Positions 1-10,137 of a stretch of 64,000 nt of DNA are shown here, one piece after another (position 1 is the stretch's first letter; the number at the start of each line of letters is the position of its first letter). Source of the DNA: Semisulcospira habei (lineage: Eukaryota > Mollusca > Gastropoda > Semisulcospiridae); NCBI GenBank assembly GCA_036245525.1, contig BTPG01000002.1, positions 161,410,093 to 161,474,092 on the forward strand, in the 5' to 3' direction. The position numbers and the translations under genes were made by a program. The notes below the pieces were generated by a model. That model did not search any database. It was given only the letters and a program-made list of their open reading frames with translations, and was not told the DNA's origin.

Positions 1-1
1 T

Positions 2-2110
2 AAGACTTGCACCGTCTGTGGGAACTTCCAGTGGCACAGCAATACGCGCATTTGCTGCCTCCCCTGTTCGGGCTGTGCATCCGATCACACTTGCGTGACC
101 TGCGCCACCTGGGAGGAGGACCGTTGGTCGGAACTTTGGCATTATTATCGACGCACGTGCCCCATGCCTTCCACCAAAGCGCCAGCCCACCCAGCCCTCC
201 CAACTCGGACACAGTTGGCGCATCTACTCAGCACTCCCGGTCCCCGGACCCCGGTCACCTACTCAACCCACACTCCCGCTCTATGGAGACTGGACTTTTG
301 CTGTGATTTCCCCCCCTGGCCAAGGTGACGGACGCTGTCCCTTCTGCTGAGGGATTTGATGTACCTTCCGAGACACTGCATTCCCGCTCCCTTGAGTGCA
401 GTTTGGAGTCAGCCCCACGCACCCGCTCTACAGAGACGGGTCTCTCGCGGCGGTACCCCCCCTCTCCCTCAGGGGAGGAGTCACCGGCCCCGGACTGTCC
501 CTGGCGCGGTTCCCGACCAGCCAGGCGTGGCCTTGCCTCCATGCACTTTTGTGCCTACGCGTCACCTTCGGTCGTCACCTCACAACTCTGCGCGGCGCCT
601 CAGGGCTTTCGGTGTCTTCTCGCGCCCTGGCTAGAAGAAGCCGGTCTCCGCGCGCCCGTCTATCGGAAGGTAAGCTTTCTTGGTGACAATCTCCTCGCAC
701 TCCCACTCCCTGGAGACGGGACTCTTGCGGCGATTTACCCCCAAGGCCAAGGTGACGGACGCTGTCCCTTCTGCCCCAGGATGTGATGTGCCTTCCGAGA
801 CCCTGCAGTCCCGCTCCCTCGAGCGCAGCTTGCAGACAACCCCATGCACCCACTCTACAGAAACGGGTCTCTCACGGCGGTACCCCCTCTCCCTCAGGGG
901 AAGAGACACTGGCCCATGACTGTAACTGGTGCGTTTCCTGATCAGCCGGGTGTGGCCTTGTCCCCATGCACCTTCGAGCCTGCGCGTAGCCGTTGGTTAT
1001 CACCTCACGACTCTTTGAGCGGCGTCTCGGGGCTTCTGGTGTCTTCTCGCGCCCCGGCTAGGAGCCGGTCTCCACGTGCCCATCTATTGGAAGGTAAGCC
1101 CTCTCGGCGACAATCTTACCACTCCTTTCTGAGTGGTTCACCTTGGCCATACAGCATCGGGGTCTTAGCGGACACGGCTGGAGCATAGCCCCCATGAAAA
1201 CTGCGCATCTTCCGTCTTTCGTCGTTCGCGAAGCTCCCATTTCAATCTTGTTCCTCTGTCCCTTCCCCGCAGAGCGGACAGTCATGCGACGATCGCCCAC
1301 TTTCCAATCTTACGCATACCCCTCCCCGGCGCTTCGCAGTGGCTGTCGACGAAGAGGTTCTCAGCTTACATTCAGCAGATTCCGCCACTGCCTTTGGGGT
1401 TTTGGAGTGCCCATCCTCGTCCCCGAGTTCCCTGCCCGCAGACTCCCCACTCAGCTGTTCTGCGTCTTCTTCCCAGTTCACTCTGGGCACCAAGACGCGG
1501 CGGTCACTAGAGGTGTCCATGGGGCTCACCCCCGGAGGCTTGTCCTCCCGCCCCTCCTCTTAAGAGAACAACTTCCGCTTGCATAGATGATACACTACAG
1601 CCTAAGTGATTGAAGACCCTACCGCAACCACCCGGCTTCCGGGATCTCGCGGACACCTTCTCGGCGCAGTTGCCTCTTGGGAACTCAAAGGACTCTGTCT
1701 TCTTTTCAGATGCCGGGTGACCAGAGGGCATCGACATCAGGTTTCGTCAGAGCACTGGTACGCGAGTCACTCACAGGCATTTTTTTGCCCTTGCCTTTGC
1801 TGGACGCTGCGGCAGATTTTCCAGCGGGTGATCGCCAAGCCGCCTTTTCCCGGGTTCCTCGGGGCTTAGACAAGATGGCTAGCCTGATCCTCTGGCGGTT
1901 GTGGCGAACCAGGCGTCTTCCCATGCCTCTACCATCGCGATGGCTGCTGCAATCAACTGTAATTTGATCCGGCAGGATGTGGTGCTAGATGCTTGTTCAG
2001 GGTTGCCTTCGTCGGTCAAGTCACAGCTCCGCCAGGCTCCCATCGGCGGTCCCTTGCTGTTTGGCTCCACCTGGCAGACAGTCAAGGAGGCCTACAAGGA
2101 CATCTGACCT
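2..2110 (+). pseudogene. DIRS gag relic, copy A
   Basis: Gag is the presumed nucleocapsid-like protein of the element. The reading begins with a zinc-binding pattern (KTCTVCGNF..., then CCLPCSGCASDHTCVTC) ending in a W-x-E-L-W motif, as in copies E and G. A basic Ser/Arg/Pro-rich middle part is tandemly duplicated here. The conserved core (DEEVLSLHSADSA near 1345, PQPPGFRDLADTFSAQLPLG near 1620) and the downstream ANCDL-type helix region (about 1900-2100) lie in different frames, so there are several frameshifts. The GPLLFGSTW motif near 2048-2070 marks the Gag C-terminal part before RT. Confidence 0.75.
267..1114 (+). repeat. 424-bp tandem duplication inside gag, copy A
   Basis: Two units of about 424 bp (roughly 267-690 and 691-1114) read alike from the TCTATGGAGACTGGACTTTT region to the GGAAGGTAAGC motif (665 and 1089). 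The second unit is not found twice in copy G, so the duplication arose within this subfamily or copy. Confidence 0.8.
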
Positions 2111-2380
2111 ACATCTCGACCGACCTTCTCTCGCTTTCGTGCGGCCCGCAAGGCCGTAGGTCGCACCCTGCGGTCCTTGAGATGCGCCTCACGCCTGGCT
2201 TCTAGAGTGCCCCTTGGCCCCACCCATCCCCCCCATTTTGGCCGCTCCCGCGCCCTCCCGGCCCCAGCCTCCGCCTGGCCTGGTAGTGGCTGGGAGGGTG
2301 ACTCCCCTCCCGGACTGCCCCCACCGACATCTCTCGGGTTACCATCTCAGCGGGTCTCAACTCACTTTTCCATGTCCTTC

Positions 2381-3950
2381 TTTTGTTCGGCGTTCCCCGT
2401 GTTGGACTCGGGTGCCAAGCGATTGGGTCAAAGCGCAGGTGTTGAAGGGAGAGGTGGACGCGTTGCATTAGAAATCCGCCATGGAGGTAGTACTGCGACA
2501 CAACTCTCCGGCCTTCTACAGTTGTCTCTTCGTTGTACCAAAGTCGGACGGAAGTTGGCGCCCAGTTATTGCTCTCTCGGCTTTACACAAGTTCATTGCT
2601 GCCCCTTCATTCCATATGGAAACAGCCAGAGCCCTCCGTGCCGCGGTCCAGTCCATGGCTTTTGCAGTCAGTCTAGATCTGGCCGATGCATACCTCCATG
2701 TGCCCATGCACCCTTCGGTTCGCCGTTACCTATGCTTCGCCTTCCGTGTGGTGGTTTATCAGTTCCAAGCCATGCCCTTCGGTCTCAACCTCAGTCCCTG
2801 GGACTTCACCAGGATCATGGACGCGGTGGTCGCACGCGCTCGGCAGTCGTCTCTCAGTCCGACCTCCAAATACCTCGATGACTTGCTCCTCTGGTATCCG
2901 GACAAGACCTGCTTGTCCGCCGCCAGGGACACACTGCTCTCCCTACTTCAACAGCTCGGCTTCCTGTTCAACTTAAAAAAGTCGGACCTCTCGTCCTGCA
3001 GATTTCTCCTCCTTGGTCTGCATTTTCAGACCGCCTTGAACTTGGTGCAACTCCCCCCAGCCCAGATCGAGAAGTTAGTGGCTTTGACCCTGCCAGTGTA
3101 TCACACCACGGCGGCTCCAGTGCGGATGTGGTTACAGTTGTTCAGACTCATGAGCACAGAACTACATCTCCTCCTTCTCTGGCGGCCGTCTTCGGGGGAT
3201 TTGGAAGCCCACGTTCGTGTGTCTCTGCTGGTTCGGTCACATCTCCTCTGGTGGACAGACCCCTCTTGGTTAGTGTCGGGAGTTCCCCTAGCCTCCCCGC
3301 TACTCTCCCTGTCAATCTGCACGGATGCAAGTCTATCCGGTTGGGGGGCGCACCTGCTCCCAGACTTCAGCGAGACAGTGGGCCTTTGGCCGCCGGATCT
3401 AGTGGGCAAGCACATCAACTGGTTGGCATTGACGGCAGTTTAGCTTGCCCTCATCGCCTGGGAGGCGCACGTGACACACCAGGAGGTCTTGGTCCTCTCC
3501 GACCACATGCCGGTTGTGGCTTATATTCCACAACAGGGCGGGACGCATTCTCCTTCACTAAGCATCCTTCTGTTCCAGCTACTAGTGCGGTGCCGGGATC
3601 GGGGCGTCTCGCTGCGGGCGTGTCACATCCCGGGATGGCTGACTGTGCTAGCAGATTCTCTGTCCCATCTGGGCCAGCTCCTCCATACCGAGTGGGCTCT
3701 TCGCCCTGACCTCTTTCGGCTGATTTGCACGCACTGGGAGACGCCCATGATCAACCTGTTCGCGACGAGGTGGAACACACAACTGCCCCTCTTCATCTCA
3801 CCCATTCCAGACCCCCTCGCGTGGGTGGTAGATGCTCTCTCCCTTCCTTGGGAGGGTCTACTAGCATACACGTACCCTCCCTCCGTGCTGGTACCTAAGA
3901 TACTCCTGAAGCTCAGGGGCTGCAACGCGGTGCTGTTTTCTGGTAGTCCC
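2381..3950 (+). pseudogene. RT/RNase H/MT-like ORF, copy A
   Basis: The main open part (2481-3443) carries reverse transcriptase with the first catalytic motif SLDLADAYLHVP (near 2671-2705), the FGLNLSPW block and the YLDD box (near 2871-2882). RNase H follows with its first Asp in CTDASLSGWG; the second acidic residue is lost (NWLALTAV instead of NWLELKAV). An in-frame TAG at 3441-3443 interrupts RNase H, after which the same frame resumes with LVLSDH (LSDN in other copies) and the PMINLFATRW segment of the methyltransferase-like region. A frameshift near 3950 then fuses this frame to the YR N-terminus. Confidence 0.85.
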
Positions 3951-4069
3951 GTTCACTGGGGTCAAGAGCTGGACCACAGATCTCATAAGTCTGGCTACGG
4001 ATTCCCCTCTGCGGCTTCCCACACCGCGCATGATGCTGACGCAGCCACGGCAGGATCTCTTTCATGCTT

Positions 4070-5098
4070 GCCCAGAGAATCTCCTCTTACCCGCCTGGAG
4101 ATTGTGCGGCGTGCCCTCACCGCTCAAGGTTTTTCAGATGCTGCAGTAGCGGCTATCGCTTCAGCACAAAGACTTTCAACCCAGAAATTCTATGAGGGCA
4201 AATGGCGGGTCTTACAGTCGTGGTGCGGGTCTCGTCACCTCTCCCCCACAGCTTTCCCTATGCCCCAGCTCGCCAAGTTCTTCCTGTGGTTCTTCGCGGA
4301 TCAGAACCTGGCTCCTATCACCATTCGGGGATATCTGTTTTGGTGGCTGACACTTACCGCCATTTGGGCCAGCCAGATCCAGGGGCTTGCAAGGACCTCG
4401 CTGATCTCATGGCTCACTTCGCACTCCAGTGGCCAGTGACCCACTCTCTTCTACCCCGATGGGACCTCGTGTGGGTGTTAACCTGGCTCAACACTGCTCG
4501 TTTTGAACCTCTGCCCTTAGCGTGGTTCTCCGACTTGACGAGGAAGATGTTCTTCCTGCTGGCTCTCGCCACAGCTTCTCAAGTGAGTGAGCTCCATGCT
4601 CTCTCAGTGCCCCCGTCCTGTCTGCAGCTCCGGGCTGATGGCTCGGTTCAACTCCTCACTAGTCCTTCCTTTTTGGCCCAAAACAGGCTCCCCTCAGACG
4701 CCCTTCCGCCGATCACTCTTCGTCCATTGCGGGGCCGTGACCAGTCAAGGGAAGTGCGACAGCAGGATCCGGTCAGGGCGTTAACAATCTACCTCCGCTG
4801 GTCAAAGCCCCTACGCCGGTTACGTTCCCGCCTCTTCCTGCCCTTGGCTTCGGGCAGGGACGACATATCCACCCAGACGATCTCCGCTTGGCTGCGTGGA
4901 ATCATATGATCTGCATACAAAGACTTCTCGTCAGAGGGAGTGAAGAGGCTGCGGATTCGGGCACACGAGGTCCAGGCTGTCTCCACAAGCGTAGCGTTCT
5001 TTCACCCGCTTCTACTTTAGCGACGTCTCAGCCCAGCAACATAACCTGGCCCTAGTGGGGGACATTGCTGCGGCGCAACACTCCCTCCTGGCGCTGGA
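4070..5098 (+). pseudogene. Tyrosine recombinase (YR) pseudogene, copy A
   Basis: YR would integrate the circular DIRS intermediate. The N-terminal SAM-like part (FYEGKWRVLQSWCG, MPQLAKFFLWFF, ITIRGYL) and the catalytic domain (FEPLPL..LTRK, SELHAL, DPVRALTIYLR) are recognisable. It is dead several times over. The first catalytic Arg is Gln (ASQVSEL), an in-frame TGA occurs at 4907-4909, the His-x-x-Arg motif reads HEVQ, and about 50 nt around the GW motif are deleted at 5000-5010. The C-terminal block NLALVGDIAAAQHSLLAL still follows. Confidence 0.85.
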
Positions 5099-5221
5099 TG
5101 CGCTGTGGGTAACGCTTAGCTGAAACTGTCGGGAGTGTGCATCTACAGGGGGCCTAGCTAAGCAATTACACAGGGGTCGAGCTTTGGGCGGCACCCTCCT
5201 CCTCTTTGCTATTCTTCCTAT

Positions 5222-5311
5222 CAGTAATGCCATCGGTAACGTTTTTGAAGAAATAAATGTATTTTTCTTTAAAATAATTTTTTTCGAAAAATACTTACCG
5301 ATGGCATTACT
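5222..5311 (+). repeat. Internal complementary region (ICR), copy A
   Basis: Two back-to-back halves are complementary to the outer left and outer right ends of the element: TAATGCCATCGGTAACG...GAAGAAATAAATG, then TTTCGAAAAATACTTACC. This is the hallmark of DIRS elements, thought to template joining of the cDNA ends into a circle. It contains AATAAA at 5252-5257, a possible polyadenylation signal. Confidence 0.9.
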
Positions 5312-5351
5312 CAAACTTCCCTCCCACCTTCCTTGCTTGCTGCCAGTACGC

Positions 5352-5579
5352 TAAGATAGACCTGGCACTAACGGACTTTCGCGAGATTGGGAAGGGAGGC
5401 AACTCAGAGGATAGGGAGGCCACTCAGGGGACTAGGTAACTGCTTGCTAGAGTTACGTCCCTGGTTGTGTAGCAACACGCAACAATTTGGGAGGCTGAAA
5501 TTGATAAGATAAGTATATCTTCCTATCAGTAATGCCATCAGTAAGTATTTTTCGAAAAAAATTATTTTAAAGAAAAATA
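5352..5579 (+). repeat. Right inverted terminal repeat, copy A
   Basis: About 228 bp matching in inverted orientation the left ITRs of D, G and H: TTCCCTCC blocks, TGTGTAGCAACA, GAGGCTGAAATTG, then CAGTAATGCCATCAGTAAG and the A/T-rich terminus. The outermost ~50 bp are the right-specific type (GTATTTTTCGAAAA). Confidence 0.88.
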
Positions 5580-6839
5580 TGTATTTCCTACCAGTGCTAT
5601 CTTTTCCCGGTGATTAACTAATCTAAATTTAACTCCACTACAAAAATAGAATAAAAAAACTCGTGTCATGACAGTGTTGTCATCTTATCTCTTCTCATTG
5701 TCCAATGTGTCAAGGTCCTAAATCACAGACCCACAAGGACGTATGACTGATTTATTTACTGAGGTTGATGCATCTTCCATCTCTTGGTTTTGATCATGCT
5801 TGGAAATTGCAACCTGCGGTCCAATTTTGTGGACTTGACATTTAGAAACTCCAGAAATTTGATTAATTCTGCTCACCAAGCAAGAATTTGGGCTAGGTTA
5901 TAAACAATACAGTTTATGTTTCTTCCAAAAGAAACGTAGCTACTTACACACACGTAAATTCCAACATAACGAATGACCATTATAACATGATTTTGGGTGT
6001 GCAGTTCTCTCATGGTGTGTTTATCGAATTCGTTTGGGAGATGAAACAACAATTTTCTGGCAGTGCATTTTTCTGCTGGTTAAATAATGACTTAAAAGGT
6101 CAGTGGGTAAAAAAATTACAAACATTACAGATAAAAAGCTACTTGTTTGTGCAAGTAGTGGATACAACTGTTTACCAAGAAAGTGCATGCAACATATTTA
6201 TTTGGTACCACTTTTGGTTTTGACATGGCAGCCATTTTCTGTTTCATGATATTTTTTTTTTTTGGAGGGGGGGGGGGTGGGGTTGGGGGGGGGGGGAACT
6301 GGACACAAGTTGAATTCAGCCCGGAAGCTCAATTTTTGATGTTGAAAACGACTTACCGGTAAACTTGAATTGGGTGATCAATTTCTTGTTCTCAGACATT
6401 TTTTGTGCACCTGGTCGTGTTAAAATGGTGACTGACATGGGGGCATTACTTGTGATGAAAAAACGCTGATGAAGCAAAAATAAGTGCCCAATTTTTTTAC
6501 TTAAATCACTTGTTTTGATCTTTTGCTTGACATCTAAAAATGTCCTTAAGTGACATTGGAATTAATATGTAGTGGTTGCGTTTCTCTTGGAAGATACTGC
6601 ATATGCATTTGGCCTCACTGTAGCTTTGGAACTGTGGCCTTTCATTGAAGTGCAAACAGACATTTAGTTGCTTGTGACAGTTTTGTATGTAGAACTGTAT
6701 AGTCAGGTGCAAGTGTTGAACAGTTTGCTATTTGTCTCCAGCAGTCGTCTGTTGATAAAGACATTTCGCCTGACCAACAGTTCTGTATGTAGATATGTGT
6801 AACGAGTTGCAAGTGTTGAAAATTTACATTTTTTTCCAG
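5580..6839. other. HYDIN intron without recognised gene
   Basis: Unassigned A/T-rich intron. The only clear structure is a T-run followed by a G-rich tract at about 6251-6297. Short open frames here have no family features. Confidence 0.6.
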
Positions 6840-6987
6840 CAATCGTCCGCTGATGAAGACCTTCCGCCTGACCAACAGGGGGCGGCGACACCAGCAGCTG
6901 ATGTGGTCCACAGAGGGCTTCACCTATGTCCCCAAGACTACTGTGGCAGCCAGCAACAAGGGACCTATGGACACCAAGGCAAAAATG
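6840..6987 (+). CDS. HYDIN: HYDIN exon a
   Basis: This is the first visible exon, entered with one leftover base and then 49 codons, ending in phase 0. The acceptor is a T-rich tract plus CAG at 6837-6839 and the donor is ATG|GTCAGA at 6988. The peptide begins NRPLMKTFRLTNRGRRHQQL and continues MWSTEGFTYVPK, a stretch I recognise from HYDIN just N-terminal of an ASH-type domain. The preceding exon is not in the window: everything upstream is DIRS copy A and unassigned intron. The donor GTCAGA is weaker than GTAAG but also occurs at other exons of this gene (53617, 62318, 63028). Confidence 0.88.
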
Positions 6988-7140
6988 GTCAGAGCAGGAC
7001 ACCTTGACATTGGCCTTAACTTGATTGTTGTAGAAACAGTCACATGGCAAATCTCTCACATATGCTAGTCTGTCTTTTAAAAAAAAAATATCCATCACTT
7101 TGAAATGTTATGTTTACACTGCGCCTTATTGTTTGTGCAG

Positions 7141-7256
7141 AACTCATTGCCAGCTCCAGCGCTTGTGGCTCGGCCCGTGTTTAGCCTGACACCGTCACGT
7201 TTTGAACTCAAGCCCAATGAGTCCATTGACTTCACACTGGAAGCCCTGGTCACTGA
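7141..7256 (+). CDS. HYDIN: HYDIN exon b
   Basis: This is an exon of 38 codons plus two bases, with acceptor TTTGTGCAG and donor GA|GTAAGT. The peptide contains ARPVFSLTPSRFELKPNES, the typical start of an ASH/MSP-like strand (proline-rich F-x-L-x-P, then E-L-x-P-x-x-S). Only 153 nt of intron separate it from the previous exon, whereas the next intron is 18.0 kb because DIRS copies B and C and a non-LTR element sit in it. The split codon is completed by the G that opens the exon at 25279, giving Glu. Confidence 0.87.
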
Positions 7257-7379
7257 GTAAGTCTAAAAATGTCATTGAGCCTTAAGGATGAATTTCTTAA
7301 TGTCGTGAGAAGTCTGCAGTGCAGGAGACCATCTGACTAATACATCCAGGTTGGTGCTAGAATAACTTGGTGTAGCTAT

Positions 7380-7780
7380 TCTGTCACCACCCTGGAAGTA
7401 TCCTGGTGGATCAGAATCTTGTTGTAGTGTCCGTGTCTGTCACCACCCAGGAACTTTCCTGGTGCATCCACTTCTTGTTGTATGTATCTGTCACTACCAT
7501 GGAACTATTCTGATGGATCTATTTCTTGTTATATTGTACGTCTCAGAGCTGAATAGGTGAAAATATAACATGGTGGAGGTGGAAGCAGCTACCACTGATT
7601 TAAATTACTTTCCTGCTGCAGGTAACAATGACATGATGTAGGAGGAAGCACCCACCACTGATTTGAATTTCCTGCTGAGCACGTATGCTGCCAGTAACGA
7701 TAACATGATGAAGGTGGAAGCAGCTATGAGTTGATATCACTTTCCTGCTGAGGACTCTTGCTGCCAGTGATACCTGAGTA
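7380..7780. repeat. Degenerate tandem repeats in HYDIN intron
   Basis: Around 7380-7545 a unit of about 55 bp (CTGTCACCACCCTGGAA..., CTTGTTGTA) is repeated three times with divergence. Around 7565-7780 a unit of about 70 bp (GAGGTGGAAGCAGCTA..., TTCCTGCTG) is repeated about three times. No coding signal was seen. Confidence 0.6.
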
Positions 7781-8099
7781 GCTTAATTTATACCATCAGT
7801 GTTGCCAAGTTAAGCAGGCGCTGTTCTTAAATCATCATGCTGTGGGATGTGTAATGTACGCAGACTTTCAACTGGTCGCACGCACAGACTCACAAATGCA
7901 ACGGGTACACACGCAAACAAAACTACCGCTCAGTCAGACGCAATCATGCAGTATAAACGCAAAACATCATTTCTTTCATTCTGTGGCAAAAATAATCCAA
8001 ACTAACAAAAATACTCTTCACAAGATATACAATTCTCAAAACTAGCACACCACACTCACATTCACACACAATATAATAAAAGCCAGGTTAAGCTGTCCT

Positions 8100-8310
8100 C
8101 ATTATCCAACCTGCTCAACGCGTTCCTGAAGCTGTCCCACTCTCCCCGAGCTGTGGACATCCTCTCGACATGCTCCTCTAGCACAGCCTCTGTTGACTTT
8201 GATGGCTTGGCACCAAGTCTCTCGTTCCCCAAGCTGTGAATGTCCTCACGACACATTCCTCCAGTGGCAGCCTCTGTTGACTTTGACGTCTCAGCATCAG
8301 GTCCCTTGCT
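8100..8310. repeat. Two-copy tandem repeat next to copy B
   Basis: Two diverged units of about 105 bp share CCTCTGTTGACTTTGA (near 8187 and 8271) and the GAGCTGTG/AAGCTGTGAA blocks. They end shortly before the left ITR of copy B. Confidence 0.5.
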
Positions 8311-8367
8311 CCACACAAGAACTCTGTACAATAAAGTTCTAATGTCATAACACTTGCTGAACACACT

Positions 8368-8585
8368 CATTTGTTTCTTCAAAAACGTTACCATTGGCAT
8401 TACTGTTAGGAAGATACTCTTAACTTATCGATTTCAGCCTCAAAGTTTGTTGTGCATTGCTACACAACCAGGGAAATAACTCTCCCTGTCCCCTGAGTAG
8501 CCTCCCTTCCCCATGACGTGGCGCCTTCCCATCAGTCTTACGATTAGCGACTGGTGGCAATTGGGGTAGGTGGGAGGGAGCTTTG
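8368..8585 (+). repeat. Left ITR, copy B
   Basis: Begins ATTTGTTTCTTCAAAAACGT, then GGCATTACTGTTAGGAAG, TTTCAGCC and TGCTACACAACCAGGGA: the left-specific outer end in + orientation, highly similar to the reverse complement of the right ITR of copy F. Confidence 0.85.
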
Positions 8586-8680
8586 AGTAATGCCATCGGT
8601 AAGTATTTTTTGAAAAAATTTATTTGAAAGAAAAATACATTTGTTTCTTCAAAAACGTTACCGATGGCATTACTGTTAGG
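8586..8680 (-). repeat. Inverted ICR, copy B
   Basis: Reads TAATGCCATCGGTAAGTATT first and ends CAAAAACGTTACCGATGGC, the reverse complement of the ICR arrangement in F, so it belongs to an inverted 3' end. Confidence 0.85.
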
Positions 8681-8785
8681 AAGAATAGCGAAGAGGAGGT
8701 GGGTGCCGCCCCTACTGCCTACCCCAGTGGGAACGCTTAGCCAATACCCCTGAGGCACAAACCCCCGATGATATCAGCTAAGAGT

Positions 8786-8983
8786 TATCTTTGGTGCCTT
8801 CGGCGCCGGGAGGGAGTGTTGCGCCGCATCGATGTCCCCCCAGTAACGCCAGGTTCATTCGTTGGTCAGAGAGATCTCGGAAGTAGAACCATGCAAAGGT
8901 AGATTCTGTCCGCCAGCCCACGGCCGCCACAATGTCCTTGACTGCGCAGTTGCGGTCGAAGGCGACGCTGGCTGCAACGGTGA
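8786..8983 (-). pseudogene. Inverted YR C-terminal fragment, copy B
   Basis: On the minus strand this encodes the last ~65 residues of YR, from the CAVKDIVAAVGW-like block (with CAV-DIV-G features, near 8925-8945) to NLALLGG-type and AAQHSLP ends at about 8790. It is cut at 8983, where forward gag sequence takes over. Its intact counterpart is not present in this copy because the forward YR ends at 12511. Confidence 0.75.
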
Positions 8984-8985
8984 CC

Positions 8986-10137
8986 TAGGCACCTGGACTC
9001 CTCATCCGTCCCTCAGCGATCTTCTCTCCGGCCACCGTGCGATCGTCACTCTTTCCATGGGTCCTGTTCCCCCCGGCGCTTGGCAGCGCCGGTTCAGGAG
9101 GATGTTCTTAGCCTTCATCCGGTGGATTTTGCTTTTGACCTTGGGGCTTTGCCGCACCTTTCTCCGTCTAGGAGTCCCTTACCCGTGGACTCTCAGCACA
9201 GCTGTTCTCCATCCTCGGACTGTTTCACTCCGGGTGTAGAGACTCGACGGCTTTCTTCCCCCAGACGCTTGCCCACCAGCACCTCCTCTGAAGTGAAAGG
9301 CGTTGGCTTCGGTGGATGTTTCCCTTCAACCTAAGCATTTCCGATCTCTCCCGTAACCACCTGGCTTTCGAGATCTGGCGGAAACGTTCTCGGCGCAATT
9401 GCCACTTGGCACTTTCAAAGAGCCTCTCTTCTTTTCCGATACTAAGTGGCCTGAAGGAGTAGACATTCATTTCCGCCTACGTTGGTACGCGGGTCACTCT
9501 CAGGCTTTTGCGTGCCCTTTGCCTTCGCTCGATGACGCGGCAGATTTGCAGGCGAGTGGACGCCGCTTCGCCTTTGCCCAGCTCCCTCGCGGTTTTGATA
9601 AAACTGCTGTCCTGATCCGCAACTCGTTAGCCTGCTCCGGCTTCCTGGATCTCGCTACCCAGGCGATTGTACGCGCTCTTGAAGACCATTGGGATCCGCA
9701 CTCTGCTGCTCCGCTTTGAGAGATACATTCTCTGGGGGTGGTGGCTAATCGGGCTTCGTACCATGCTTCTGCAAATGCGATGGCTGCCGCCATCAACTGT
9801 GATTTAATTAAACAAGATGCAGTTCTTGCTGCTTGTTCTGGGTTACCTTCAGGCACCCATCGGCGGTCCTTTGCTGTTTGGCTCCACTTGGCAAGCCGTG
9901 AAGGATGCGCATAAGGACATCTGGCCCACGGCTCACCATCTTTCTTCTTGCTTTCGTTCTTCCCGCAAGGCCTCGGGTCGCACCCTGCAGTCATTTAGAC
10001 CCACCTCCCGTCCCACTGCCCATGTCCCTCTTGGTTCCTCCTGTCCTTCCCATTTTGGCCATGCCCGCACCCTCCCGGCTCCGACACACACCTGGCCTGG
10101 TCGCGGCAGGCGTCCAGGATGGGGGAGGGCCCGATGA
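8986..10137 (+). pseudogene. DIRS gag, 5'-truncated, copy B
   Basis: It starts in the Ser/Pro-rich middle of Gag and includes the conserved core VQEDVLSLHPVDFAFDLGAL (near 9085), then the PLGTFKEPLFFSDTKWPEG and WYAGHSQAF blocks, the FDKTAVLIRNSLACSGFLDL helix region (near 9592-9655), and a basic Gly/Arg C-terminus ending WPGRGRRPGWGRAR. Frameshifts (near 9300 and 9830) and a TGA at 9718 break it. The zinc-binding N-terminus is missing because the copy was rearranged at 8985. Confidence 0.78.

Larger units (their letters stand above)
1..5579 (+). mobile_element. DIRS-like retrotransposon copy A (5' end outside window)
   Basis: The window opens inside the Cys-rich gag domain of this copy. Gag, RT/RNase H and YR follow in the + direction, then the ICR (5222-5311) and the right ITR, which stops at about 5579. 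The end is defined by comparison with the copy's own ICR: the terminal sequence matches the reverse complement of the ICR until ...AAGAAAAATA and then diverges. All three genes are broken by frameshifts, stops or deletions, so the copy is a fossil. It lies in the HYDIN intron upstream of exon a, in the same orientation as the gene. Confidence 0.9.

Noticed and set aside
6251..6297. A G-quadruplex regulatory element
   Set aside because: Long T-run and G-run in an intron; homopolymer expansion is a sufficient explanation.
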